Shown piece by piece: positions 35,502-43,975 of a DNA stretch of 64,000 bases; positions within the stretch are counted from its first letter, which is position 1; every line of letters begins with the position of its first letter. Made by a program: the position numbers and the translations under genes. The notes below the pieces were generated by a model that had not been told where the DNA came from, made no database searches, and saw only the letters and a program-made list of their open reading frames with translations. Source of the stretch: Plesiomonas sp051652165 (GTDB lineage: Bacteria; Pseudomonadota; Gammaproteobacteria; Enterobacterales; CAMTGL01); contig NZ_JBOFTR010000004.1 in assembly GCF_051652165.1 (NCBI RefSeq), positions 434,001 through 498,000 of the forward strand, given 5' to 3'.

Positions 35502-36452
35502 TTATAATCGTTTATTTTTTATAAGTATTCTAAAGTATGGGCACTTTCCATTAATAGATAAATCTTTACCATCATCACCTTTTCTAAACTTTATTATCTC
35601 AAACTGTTCTGGATTAAACTTATGTAAAAATGTAATCGGCACCCCCATCGCACCTTTATAGTCTAGTGGTATATCTTTTGTCTTATTAACATTAATCCCA
35701 TCATAATTATCATATTTTAGATATTCCTCCTCATTTCCTAAATATCGTTTGGATAAAGGAATATCCTCATGACGTTTAAAAACATCTAAATTAGTTAACC
35801 ATAAGCAATTATTTGGCGAAATGATTCTATTTCCTAAGTGATCAATGCGTGTTTCTGTTCCGTAAAGATCATAATGCTCAGGAACAATAAACCCAGAAAC
35901 ACCTCTACCTAGGTGTATCCCTAACCAAGCTTTATTTTCTTTAATTAGCGTAAAAATCTCTTTATATGTTATTGAATTTACATTCCCAATAATTAAAAAT
36001 TGTTTGTTATATTTAACCAGTTGGTCAACATATTCTCTGAACAATGAAAATGGTGGGTTTGTAACAATAATATCTGCTTGTTTAAGCAATTCAATACTCT
36101 CTACGCTACGAAAGTCACCATCCCCTTCATAAGGTAAAACATTGGGTGAGCTGATTTTATTTTTTTCTTCTTTTGTATTGCTATACTCAAAGAAAAACCC
36201 ACTGTCGTTATCATTACTTATAAAACAAGATGTTATTATTTTTTTGAGACCTAGCCCTTCGAAGTTATTAACAAAATATTTAAAGAAATTACTTACTCGT
36301 GGATCATCGCAATTACAATAAACAACTTTATCTTTAAAATGTATCTTATAATGTTGCAATTCACTCTCAATATCACAAAGCTGTGTGTAAAACTCATCAC
36401 TCTTTGATTTCTTTGCTTTTTGCAATAATTCATTCGTTGCTTTTCTAGCCAT
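35502..36452 (-). CDS. Orphan M.EcoRI-family adenine methyltransferase
   Basis: A 316-residue protein matching M.EcoRI along nearly its whole length. MARKATNELLQKAKKSKSDE, VVYCNCDDPRVSNFFKYFV, TNPPFSLFREY (NPPF catalytic motif near residue 132) and the end KGDDGKDLSINGKCPYFRI are almost the same as in M.EcoRI as I recall it. That enzyme methylates the second A of GAATTC using AdoMet. The same specificity is likely but inferred. No restriction endonuclease gene lies beside it: the neighbours are yniC and a PP-loop enzyme. It is AT-rich, has typical features of transferred DNA, and could protect against EcoRI-like enzymes or act as an epigenetic regulator. Confidence 0.92.
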   Translation of the reverse strand: MARKATNELLQKAKKSKSDEFYTQLCDIESELQHYKIHFKDKVVYCNCDDPRVSNFFKYFVNNFEGLGLKKIITSCFISNDNDSGFFFEYSNTKEEKNKISSPNVLPYEGDGDFRSVESIELLKQADIIVTNPPFSLFREYVDQLVKYNKQFLIIGNVNSITYKEIFTLIKENKAWLGIHLGRGVSGFIVPEHYDLYGTETRIDHLGNRIISPNNCLWLTNLDVFKRHEDIPLSKRYLGNEEEYLKYDNYDGINVNKTKDIPLDYKGAMGVPITFLHKFNPEQFEIIKFRKGDDGKDLSINGKCPYFRILIKNKRL

Positions 36453-36485
36453 TAATAGCCCGTTTCATATAACTATTCATGCTTT

Positions 36486-37145
36486 TTATACTGCTGTATA
36501 ACGCTGAAAATAAAAACGCTCTTGTTTCTCAATATTTTCCCACTTAACGATTAGCGGATGCGTGTAAGCCGGTGAATTAATAACAAGAGTGTGAAACTCT
36601 CCTCGCTCTCCGCACAAGTCTATTTGTACAGGTAATTGATTTAATAACGAGCTATCAAAACGCCGACCACAAAAATGGCCTGATAACTGTGTCGTATCAA
36701 TACTGACTAAATAGGTCTCTATGTTGCGAGCAATAATCTCTTGTGCCAGCTCAGTGGTAGGCTGCCCCATCAGTGGAAAATATGTACGCCACCCATGTGG
36801 TTCGAGGTAACTACGACGAAACTCTGCAATGCCGTCAAGAAACAGATCACCAAAAGCTAATGTGTCAAAATCTAGCTGACTTTGCTGTAGTGCTTCAACC
36901 ACAGAGGTTGTGTAAACACGGTTATTTGGCCAAACAGGTTGCGGAATTTCAATTAGCGGTAAGCCCATGCGTTGTGCTTGTAACCGAACCACATGTATTG
37001 GTGTACCCTGAATAGGCACTTCATTCTCTGATGCTGAATAGGTCGTGAACAATCCAACAATATGACAATTTGGATCTTCTTGCATCCGCAGCAAGGCCAG
37101 CATAGCATCTTTACCTGAGCTCCAACTGAGCAAAACCTTCATCAT
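36486..37145 (-). CDS. PP-loop adenine nucleotide alpha-hydrolase (ATP_bind_4 / diphthine-ammonia ligase family)
   Basis: The N-terminal SWSSGKDA (residues 7-14) is the PP-loop ATP-pyrophosphatase motif. The family signature continues with GDLFLDGIAEFRR near residue 100 and GERGEFHTLV near 180, the (E/G)xGEFHT motif of the Dph6/YjiA-type group. The eukaryotic members ligate ammonia to diphthine. Bacteria lack diphthamide, so the bacterial role is unknown; amidation of some acceptor is a guess. Its first ATG overlaps the ribE stop by one base (TAATG), indicating translational coupling. A second ATG follows directly and may be the true start. Confidence 0.8.
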   Translation of the reverse strand: MMKVLLSWSSGKDAMLALLRMQEDPNCHIVGLFTTYSASENEVPIQGTPIHVVRLQAQRMGLPLIEIPQPVWPNNRVYTTSVVEALQQSQLDFDTLAFGDLFLDGIAEFRRSYLEPHGWRTYFPLMGQPTTELAQEIIARNIETYLVSIDTTQLSGHFCGRRFDSSLLNQLPVQIDLCGERGEFHTLVINSPAYTHPLIVKWENIEKQERFYFQRYTAV

Positions 37146-37807
37146 TATTTATAATTCTTTGTAGGGGCTGTTGTGAATCCTGAGGGGTTAAGTGTTGCCA
37201 CAGGTTGTGTTGCCAGAATACGGGTTACAGTATCAACAATGGCTTGGGTCTGCGGATCAATTTCAATATTGACTTTTTCCCCTAAACGACGCTGTCCAAG
37301 CGTAGTCCGCTCACGGGTTTCAGGAATTAAATTAACACAAAAACGTGATTTCGTGGTTTCCCCAACGGTTAAACTGATACCGTCAACACCAATATAGCCT
37401 TTATCGAGCACATATTTCATTAGCTCAACAGGCAATTTAAACCAGATTTGATGATTAGTTTCTGATGTGAGTATTCGTACCACTTCTGCCATTGCCATAA
37501 CGTGCCCTGACATTGCATGCCCACCAATTTCATCACCAAAACAGGCCGCTCTTTCAATATTAACCCAATCACCACACTGCAATAGCCCTAAATTGGTGAT
37601 ACGCAGCGTCTCTTTCATTAGATCAAAGCTGACATTGTTTCCATCAATCTGTGTCACTGTCAGGCATACACCATTGTGTGCAACCGATGCTCCCGTTGTG
37701 AGTTGGTGCAATAAGTGGTTAGGCAACGAGATAACATGTGTACGGAAATGGTCTTTTTCTGTAATGGAAATGAGTTGAGCTTTTCCTTGCACGATTCCTG
37801 TAAACAT
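37145..37807 (-). CDS. ribE: Riboflavin synthase alpha chain
   Basis: Dismutates two 6,7-dimethyl-8-ribityllumazine molecules to riboflavin. The 220-residue protein starts MFTGIVQGKA and consists of two lumazine-binding barrel repeats. Repeat motifs are VAHNGVCLTV and, in the second half, GVDGISLTV. The C-terminal helix drives trimer formation. It is coupled to the downstream PP-loop gene. The divergent neighbour mdtK is the same as in E. coli. I see no FMN riboswitch upstream. Confidence 0.95.
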   Translation of the reverse strand: MFTGIVQGKAQLISITEKDHFRTHVISLPNHLLHQLTTGASVAHNGVCLTVTQIDGNNVSFDLMKETLRITNLGLLQCGDWVNIERAACFGDEIGGHAMSGHVMAMAEVVRILTSETNHQIWFKLPVELMKYVLDKGYIGVDGISLTVGETTKSRFCVNLIPETRERTTLGQRRLGEKVNIEIDPQTQAIVDTVTRILATQPVATLNPSGFTTAPTKNYK

Positions 37808-38049
37808 GATCGGTCTCTCGATTTTTGATGATGAAGTGCTAAAGCAGCAGTTTAGACTGTCTATTTTAGCGGATACAGCAACGATTTTTAATGCAAAACG
37901 AAACCTTAGCGTAATTGTTTGCTACAACAGAATTAACCAGTAGAATTAGTGGGTTTACTCTGATTCGAGGGTGATATTATCACGGCATTTTCTGCTGACA
38001 AAAAATACATTGTTGTCAACGGCGTGCTGTTTTTCAATGCGGAGTGTTT

Positions 38050-39420
38050 GTGCAACGATATCGTTTAGAAGCTAAAAATTTGTTAAAACTGGCTATCCCC
38101 GTGTTAATTGCTCAGGTAGCACAAACCTCTATGGGGTTTATTGATACTGTGATGGCAGGTAAAGTTAGTGCTACGGATATGGCAGCTGTCGCCATTGCCT
38201 CATCTATTTGGCTGCCTGCTATATTATTTGGGCATGGGTTGCTAATGGCATTAACACCCGTTGTCGCACAGCTCAATGGATCTGGTCGACGTGATAAAAT
38301 CGGTCATAAAGTACGCCAAGGGTTTTGGATGGCATGGCTGATCTCTATTCCTATCATGTTAGTGCTGTATGGCAGCCGTATTATTGTCGAGCAAATGGAC
38401 ATTGACCCCCATCTTACTGACCTTACTGTGCGTTATTTACAGGTCATTATGTGGGGTGTACCCGGTTATTTGATGTTTGCGGTGCTGCGATCGTTCAATG
38501 AAGGGCTTTCTAAAACAAAGCCTGGCATGGTCATTGGGTTTGTGGGCTTACTGATTAATATCCCAGTCAACTATGTGTTCATTAACGGCAAGTTTGGCGC
38601 GCCAGCACTTGGTGGTGTCGGCTGTGGTGTTGCAACAGCAATGGTTTACTGGTCAATGTTTATCATGATGATGCTGTATGCAACACGCGCGCACAGTTAT
38701 CGTGATATTAATGCGTTTACTCATTGGGAAAGACCCGATTGTAAAACACTGATTAAGCTAATGCGGCTGGGTTTTCCCATTGCGATGGCGATGTTTTTTG
38801 AAGTGACTTTGTTTGCTGTAGTTGCACTATTAGTTTCTCCGCTCGGTACAACAATTGTTGCTGGGCATCAAATTGCGCTGAACTTTAGCTCGATGGTCTT
38901 TATGTTACCGCTCTCTATGGGGATCGCCGTAACGATTCGTGTTGGCCACCGTTTAGGCGAAAAATCGCCTGATGATGCACGTGTAGCGGCTATTACTGGG
39001 CTAGTAGTTGGATTTATGTTAGCGATGTCTACAGCGATCTTGACTATCCTATTCCGTGAAAATATTGCCAATATCTATAACAGTGATCCTCAAGTCATTC
39101 ATGTTGCTGTGCAGTTGATGGTGTTTGCAGGGATCTACCAGTGTTCTGACTCTATTCAAGTGGTTGGCAGTGGCGTATTACGCGGTTATAAAGATACCCG
39201 TGCAATTTTTGTGATCACGTTTATTTCTTATTGGTTGATTGGTTTACCTATTGGTTATGTATTAGGCCGAACAGATTATCTTGTTGCACCGATGGGAGCA
39301 CACGGTTTTTGGATTGGCTTTATTACCGGATTAACCACTGCTGCTCTGCTCTTTATCCTGCGTATTCGTTGGTTACAACGTCAAGATAGTCATAAGATTT
39401 TAGAGATGGCAAGCCGCTAA
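38050..39420 (+). CDS. mdtK: Multidrug efflux MATE transporter MdtK (NorM)
   Basis: A 12-helix MATE-family exporter that uses a sodium or proton gradient to pump out cationic drugs. I place the start at the GTG at 38050 (VQRYRLEAKNLL), because GGAG lies five bases upstream and it aligns with the E. coli start MQKY. A GTG six bases earlier lacks ribosome-site spacing. Blocks TSMGFIDTVMAGKVSATDMAAVA and EVTLFAVVALLVSPLG are conserved. Length 456 (E. coli 457). A terminator and the tRNA-Val genes follow, as in E. coli. Confidence 0.94.
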   Translation: MQRYRLEAKNLLKLAIPVLIAQVAQTSMGFIDTVMAGKVSATDMAAVAIASSIWLPAILFGHGLLMALTPVVAQLNGSGRRDKIGHKVRQGFWMAWLISIPIMLVLYGSRIIVEQMDIDPHLTDLTVRYLQVIMWGVPGYLMFAVLRSFNEGLSKTKPGMVIGFVGLLINIPVNYVFINGKFGAPALGGVGCGVATAMVYWSMFIMMMLYATRAHSYRDINAFTHWERPDCKTLIKLMRLGFPIAMAMFFEVTLFAVVALLVSPLGTTIVAGHQIALNFSSMVFMLPLSMGIAVTIRVGHRLGEKSPDDARVAAITGLVVGFMLAMSTAILTILFRENIANIYNSDPQVIHVAVQLMVFAGIYQCSDSIQVVGSGVLRGYKDTRAIFVITFISYWLIGLPIGYVLGRTDYLVAPMGAHGFWIGFITGLTTAALLFILRIRWLQRQDSHKILEMASR

Positions 39421-39453
39421 CATCACGAGTTAATGTTTTTTTCGATTTTAAAA

Positions 39454-39475
39454 CAGCACAAAGTGCTGCTTTTTT
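39454..39475 (+). terminator. Terminator of mdtK
   Basis: CAGCAC, loop AAA, GTGCTG, then CTTTTTT; 33 bp after the mdtK stop. Confidence 0.85.
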
Positions 39476-39500
39476 ACGAGAAGAGAGCATTCAGATACAA

Positions 39501-39525
39501 CAAAGCCCGCATTATGCGGGCTTTG
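39501..39525 (-). terminator. Terminator of the tRNA-Val transcript
   Basis: CAAAGCCCGCAT / ATGCGGGCTTTG, a 12-bp perfect palindrome. On the minus strand it lies about 10 bp downstream of the last tRNA-Val CCA and is followed by TTG. Confidence 0.75.
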
Positions 39526-39534
39526 TCTAAAATG

Positions 39535-39611
39535 TGGTACACCCAAGTGGACTCGAACCACCGACCCCTACCATGTCAAGGTAGTGCTCTAACCAACTGA
39601 GCTATGGGTGT
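39535..39611 (-). tRNA. tRNA-Val (GAC)
   Basis: A 77-nt cloverleaf on the minus strand with encoded CCA. The acceptor stem is ACACCCA / TGGGTGT with discriminator A. Anticodon GAC lies in the loop CTTGACAT, and the T-arm has GGTTCGAGTC. It is identical to the copy at 39695-39771 as far as I can compare. The mature 5' base is A rather than the usual G. Confidence 0.95.
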
Positions 39612-39694
39612 AAAGTAAACATGTACTTAAAGTAAATACCTTATAATCATCTCATATTTATTCACTAACATGTATGAGAGTGTAAATATGTTAT

Positions 39695-39771
39695 TGGTAC
39701 ACCCAAGTGGACTCGAACCACCGACCCCTACCATGTCAAGGTAGTGCTCTAACCAACTGAGCTATGGGTGT
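39695..39771 (-). tRNA. tRNA-Val (GAC)
   Basis: A 77-nt cloverleaf with encoded CCA, anticodon GAC and the same A-initial acceptor stem as its downstream copy. It is exactly 160 bp apart from that copy, so the unit is a tandem duplication with diverged spacers. Confidence 0.95.
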
Positions 39772-39798
39772 ATGACACATTGACTATATTTTACTTTA

Positions 39799-39875
39799 TG
39801 GTGCGTCCTAGTGGACTCGAACCACCGACCCCTACCATGTCAAGGTAGTACTCTAACCAACTGAGCTAAGGACGC
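39799..39875 (-). tRNA. tRNA-Val (GAC), variant copy
   Basis: Same anticodon and T-arm, but the acceptor stem is GCGTCCT / AGGACGC with discriminator A, close to the E. coli valV/valW stem. The D-stem has a G-T pair (GAGT opposite GCTC). It is the first of the three in transcription order and probably the ancestral type. Confidence 0.95.
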
Positions 39876-40131
39876 ACATTATAGAAATTTATGTTTTCCA
39901 TAACCAGAAAGCGAGGTGAATATTAACGATGAACCTCAGTGCTGGCAAGCCTGAAATATCAAAAAAACAAATCAAGTGAACTGTTTGCACTAAATATAGC
40001 CAAATTGCTGCTTTTCACTGCACTTGTGTGTCTACAAAATATACGCTATTACACAAAACCATTTTTGACCGTAATAGTGATTTGTTAGCATGATTTACTC
40101 TAATTTTGCTTTAATGAACAGGAGCACTCTA

Positions 40132-40332
40132 ATGACAAGTTCAACGACTACGTTAACTGAACAACAAATGACTGCTATTGACCAACTCGCACGTAAACAA
40201 GTCGATGATATGAATAGTGATGAGATTTTATGGCATTCAGTTGAACAATATATGGGAAATATGACTGAACATATGAAGGATTATTTTCTTGCTCGTGTGC
40301 ATTTCCATCGTAATACACACCGTCAGAGCTAA
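40132..40332 (+). CDS. Small uncharacterised protein, 66 residues
   Basis: The start at 40132 is chosen because AGGAG lies eight bases upstream; earlier in-frame ATGs lack one. The product begins MTSSTTTLTEQQMTAIDQLA and continues with an acidic, amphipathic sequence with several Met and His residues. No signal peptide or membrane segment is seen. I do not recognise the family. It is preceded by the tRNA-Val group (opposite strand) and followed by a strong palindromic terminator shared with pbpG. Confidence 0.6.
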   Translation: MTSSTTTLTEQQMTAIDQLARKQVDDMNSDEILWHSVEQYMGNMTEHMKDYFLARVHFHRNTHRQS

Positions 40333-40354
40333 AAAGAGTATAAGCGATGTTAAA

Positions 40355-40398
40355 AAACGGCTACTGTTTAACCTACTAGAGGTATACAGTAGCCGTTT
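40355..40398. terminator. Bidirectional terminator between the 66-residue ORF and pbpG
   Basis: AAACGGCTACTGT and ACAGTAGCCGTTT form a perfect 13-bp stem around an 18-base loop, with A/T runs on both sides. It lies between two convergent genes. Confidence 0.8.
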
Positions 40399-40437
40399 GA
40401 TTATCAAAAAATACCGTGATTAATACAACAATGGGTA

Positions 40438-41313
40438 TTAACGCTTTGCTGCTACAGGAATTTTTGCTGGTTTACTGCCTTCTAACCACTGACGAATACG
40501 GTTGGCATCCCCCATTGGGGTTCTTTTCCCTACTGAGTCAAGCAATACAATAGTGATATCATCTCGGCCTGGTTGCGCTCGCATAACCAGACAACGCCCC
40601 GCTTCATCGGTATAACCTGTTTTACTTAAACGAACATTCCAACTGTCATTTCTGACTAATGGGTTCGTATTCACAAATTGTAATACGTATGAAGGTGTAT
40701 TAAAGTGCATTTCTCGATTTTCAGTTTGTGTAAACTGACGAATCAAAGGTTGTGCATAAGCTGCTTTTACCAATTTAGCTAAATCATTTGCGGTTGATAC
40801 ATTGCCTGTTGATAAGCCTGTTGGATCAGCAAAGCGAGATCGTGTCATTTTTAACGCTTTTGCTTTTCTATTCATTGCCTTCACAAAAGCAGGTTTTCCG
40901 CCAGGATAGTGTCGACCTAATGCTGATGCCATTCGGTTCTCAGATGACATTAACGCAAGAGACAGCGCATCACGGCGTGTTATTTTTGTACCAAACTTAA
41001 TCCTTGAGTGAGTATGCTTTAACGTATCGCGATCACGCTGGTCAACAGTAATAACTTCATTTAGGTTCTGTTTTGAGTCTAAAACGACTAATGCTGTCAT
41101 TAATTTAGTCAGTGATGCAATAGGCACAACTTTATTCGGATTTTTAGCGTACAGTGTCTTTCCTTTACGCGTATCAACCACTAAAGCACTTGCAGAGGCA
41201 AGTTTTAACGATGAGCCTGACGATGATGATGCCTCTGCCGGAGTGAGGCTTGTGACCAATACAGAGAGCGTTAGTGCACAAATAACACTCAGAATACGAC
41301 TCCTTTTGCTCAT
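40438..41313 (-). CDS. pbpG: D-alanyl-D-alanine endopeptidase PbpG (PBP7)
   Basis: A periplasmic low-molecular-mass penicillin-binding protein that cuts DD-cross-links in peptidoglycan. The Sec signal peptide is followed by an S11-family domain with the active-site SLTK near residue 67, the SEN triad near 124 (SSENRM) and KTG near 230 (SKTGYTDEAG). Length 291 (E. coli PBP7 310). It is monocistronic. The upstream interval to yehS is short and has no operator I can identify. Confidence 0.93.
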   Translation of the reverse strand: MSKRSRILSVICALTLSVLVTSLTPAEASSSSGSSLKLASASALVVDTRKGKTLYAKNPNKVVPIASLTKLMTALVVLDSKQNLNEVITVDQRDRDTLKHTHSRIKFGTKITRRDALSLALMSSENRMASALGRHYPGGKPAFVKAMNRKAKALKMTRSRFADPTGLSTGNVSTANDLAKLVKAAYAQPLIRQFTQTENREMHFNTPSYVLQFVNTNPLVRNDSWNVRLSKTGYTDEAGRCLVMRAQPGRDDITIVLLDSVGKRTPMGDANRIRQWLEGSKPAKIPVAAKR

Positions 41314-41390
41314 AGATGCTCCATCATTTTCGTTTGATTAACATACAAGTATAGTGGTTGAAAATTATTCCAGTACATATGTTATTTGCT

Positions 41391-41861
41391 CTACGACACG
41401 CGTTTAGTACGCGCTAACCCTTTCAAAAAATTGCGTAAAAACTGATCACCACAAGGACGATAGTTCTTATGCCCTTTTTGACGGAAAAGCGCGCTTAACT
41501 CTGATTTTGAAATTCTTAATTCAGCAGCAGACAGAATAGCCTGCATATCTTCATCTTGTAATTGCAGTGCAATTCTGATTTTACGTAAAATAACATTGTT
41601 TGTTAGTGGTTCTTTTTCTGTTACCGTATTAGTTGAAGAATGTGGAGAAGGGCCTCTCAATTCAAGAATTAAGCCATCTAAAAACGCACCTAATGCATTA
41701 TCATCACAATCAATGAAAGCATTTTCATCTTCTTTTTTTAGCCAACCATTTAACGTATCTGTAGAAACCGTTAAACCAACATGGCTATAAATACGCAACA
41801 TGTGAGCAATACTGAGTTGCAAGCTGTAACGTAGGCTACGTAAAACATCATTATTAATCAT
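41391..41861 (-). CDS. yehS: YehS family protein (DUF1456 repeat)
   Basis: A 156-residue cytoplasmic protein of two DUF1456 repeats: NNDVLRSLRYSLQL, WLKKEDE and, in the second half, NNVILRKIRIALQLQDED, NYRPCGDQFLRNFLKGL. It matches E. coli YehS. The start is set at 41861 (MINNDVLRSLRY), aligning with E. coli MLSNDILRSVRY; the frame is open 54 bp further upstream. Function unknown. Confidence 0.88.
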   Translation of the reverse strand: MINNDVLRSLRYSLQLSIAHMLRIYSHVGLTVSTDTLNGWLKKEDENAFIDCDDNALGAFLDGLILELRGPSPHSSTNTVTEKEPLTNNVILRKIRIALQLQDEDMQAILSAAELRISKSELSALFRQKGHKNYRPCGDQFLRNFLKGLARTKRVS

Positions 41862-42047
41862 AACGTTCCAAATTAGTTCAAGAGCAATGCCATATTGGTG
41901 TAGAAACGTGCGCATACTAGCACAACCGTAATATCACTGAGTATCAATATTAATCTCGCATTACACCGTATTTAGCTGATAAAATGTAAGAATATTTTAG
42001 TCTATTGATTGCCAATGGCTATTTTTTACTCCTTAAAAGGCAAAATG

Positions 42048-42260
42048 ATGGAAATCTTTCAATTAGAAAACCACCCTTTCGTTGAACTGTGTGACTTGTT
42101 AAAAATTCAGGGGTGGAGCGAAAGTGGAGCTGCGGCAAAAGCGGCTATTGCTGAAGGTTTAGTAACAGTTGATGGACAAGTAGAAACGCGTAAACGTTGT
42201 AAAATTCAACCAGGTAAGGTTGTCTCCTTTCAAGGTCAGAGTGTTAAAGTAAGAAGTTGA
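42048..42260 (+). CDS. ybcJ: S4-like RNA-binding protein YbcJ
   Basis: A 70-residue S4-type RNA-binding protein matching E. coli YbcJ: HPFVELCDLLKIQGWSESGA and VDGQVETRKRCKI. Such proteins bind RNA through an alpha-L motif; the target is not known. Two adjacent ATGs (42045, 42048) follow AAAGG, and I prefer the second for spacing. The upstream frame is open but adds unconserved residues. Confidence 0.9.
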   Translation: MEIFQLENHPFVELCDLLKIQGWSESGAAAKAAIAEGLVTVDGQVETRKRCKIQPGKVVSFQGQSVKVRS

Positions 42261-42498
42261 TGTTTTAAATAGCCTCTATGCAACGGCTTAAGTCCTTGTA
42301 TAGAGGTATTATTATTCAATTTTTCACCTCCTTAAATTTAATTATTCTTTCTTAAACTCACTAAAACATCATAAAGTATGATGCCAAAATTAATAACCTC
42401 AGGGTTAATACTAATTTTAAATTATTATTAACTTATATATAAATTAAATATGGGTAACCTATTTGCTAACGATAAAACAGACTAGAAGGTATTGTTAA

Positions 42499-43542
42499 AT
42501 GTCAGCGATTAGCCATTGTCAAAGTATCCATGAAATATTCAATATACCTGAAGTTGAATTTAATAGCTTGTTCTCTGAGGATATAAATACAGACGTTATT
42601 AACAAACTATCTGAGTCTGCTGCAAATGGTAATGTAAATAACATTGATTTATTATATAACATAGCGTTACAAAAAAATAATAGCGGTGATCTTGCAGAAA
42701 AAGCTCTTTTTGACCTTTTTAGTGGAAAAAAAAGAGGGAAAATTGGTGTGGAATATGATATTCAACAAGCTGGTTTAAAGTTATATGAGATAGCTAACCA
42801 TGCTAAGGTGCTTGGTTATAACAATATGGAAAAACTTCATTCGCCTTCTAAACTACTCTACATTGTTGGTTCTGCTATTCAAAACTCCGAAGTAAAAAAA
42901 ACACTCTCTAATATACTCCAGCAAAATCAGTGTATAGCGCCAGAGGATGATTTTATAGACGTTGATTTATGGGGAGCAAACAGATTAATCACAACAGATG
43001 AAATTAATTTTACTGTGAAAAAAATCTCATTTGATAATCATAAATTATCAGTAAACTACCCTATTGGACTCGTTAATGAGCATAGCAATGAGAATAACTT
43101 ATCATCTCATGTACTCGATAGATTAAACTCTAACCAGACCGAGTTATTCCCAGTAAACACTGGAGAGCATTGGGTGCTTTTTGGCTTATACAAGAATAAA
43201 ACAGCAGATTGTGAAGTTATGAAGGGTTTCTTATTTAACTCATACTTACCACTAAATGAAGATGCAAAAAATAAGATTCTTGATTCTGCAAATATTGCAG
43301 GTGTTGCTAATGAAAATGTTGAATGGATTGAAAGTAACATTCAAGATAATGTACCAAATGGATGTGGTGTTTTTGTATTCTCTACAATAAGAGAGATAAT
43401 GGAACATATTGATAACGATCCGATTAACACTATTAATGATTTCATTGATAATTTTAAAAAACAAACAAAAGACTCACAAGAGGTATTTAATTTATATAAT
43501 CGTCGTCAATTATATGAATACTGCATTAACCCTCGTAATTAA
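42499..43542 (+). CDS. sseL: SseL-type deubiquitinase, type III effector
   Basis: A 347-residue CE-clan cysteine protease. It matches Salmonella SseL, as I recall it, along its length: LSVNYPIGL, VNTGEHW, NVPNGCG and the end RRQLYEY (SseL RRQIYEY). The triad is H224 in GEHW, N247 in FLFNSY and C289 in PNGCGVF, with Q282 just before the Cys, so it should be active. SseL is an SPI-2 type III effector that removes Lys63-linked ubiquitin from host proteins and aggregates. There is no signal peptide, as expected for a type III substrate. The gene is AT-rich and alone between ybcJ and yniB. The E. coli relative ElaD is a less close match. Delivery route and host target are inferred. Confidence 0.93.
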   Translation: MSAISHCQSIHEIFNIPEVEFNSLFSEDINTDVINKLSESAANGNVNNIDLLYNIALQKNNSGDLAEKALFDLFSGKKRGKIGVEYDIQQAGLKLYEIANHAKVLGYNNMEKLHSPSKLLYIVGSAIQNSEVKKTLSNILQQNQCIAPEDDFIDVDLWGANRLITTDEINFTVKKISFDNHKLSVNYPIGLVNEHSNENNLSSHVLDRLNSNQTELFPVNTGEHWVLFGLYKNKTADCEVMKGFLFNSYLPLNEDAKNKILDSANIAGVANENVEWIESNIQDNVPNGCGVFVFSTIREIMEHIDNDPINTINDFIDNFKKQTKDSQEVFNLYNRRQLYEYCINPRN

Positions 43543-43975
43543 AATATAAATAGATAAACTTCTACATATTTATAACACCTTGATTATCGAGCATATAACA
43601 CACAGTAAATAGCATAAAAATTCTATCATTTTTACTGTCCACTTTTATAACGCCCCCACTCTTTTGCATTGCCTCTCAACTAAAATGGTTGAAATACAAC
43701 CAATGGTACTTATGTTAACGCTAAAAAAGCAATAACAGACAACAAAATAGATATAGGTTAACAGCATAATTTTATTGCTGTTTGCGCTTTATGTTTATCT
43801 AGGATCTAGCAGTGACCTATGGGTTAGGTGGGAATAAAACTGGATGATGACTTAAATAAGAGTTATTGTATGAAACATTTTCAATGTTTCTGAAACACCG
43901 ATATCTCTGCTACGCTATACCCTGATATGTAGCACATAACAAGCAGTATTCTGCTGGTAACTGGAGAGTAAACAC
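43543..43975. other. Intergenic region sseL-yniB
   Basis: 433 bp of AT-rich sequence. I see a weak inverted pair (AGCAATAA with TTATTGCT) but no terminator with a U-run, no gene and no operator that I can name. Confidence 0.4.

Noticed and set aside
38044..39420. mdtK start at the GTG at 38044
   Set aside because: The GGAG ribosome site overlaps that codon; the next GTG at 38050 has proper spacing and aligns with E. coli MdtK.
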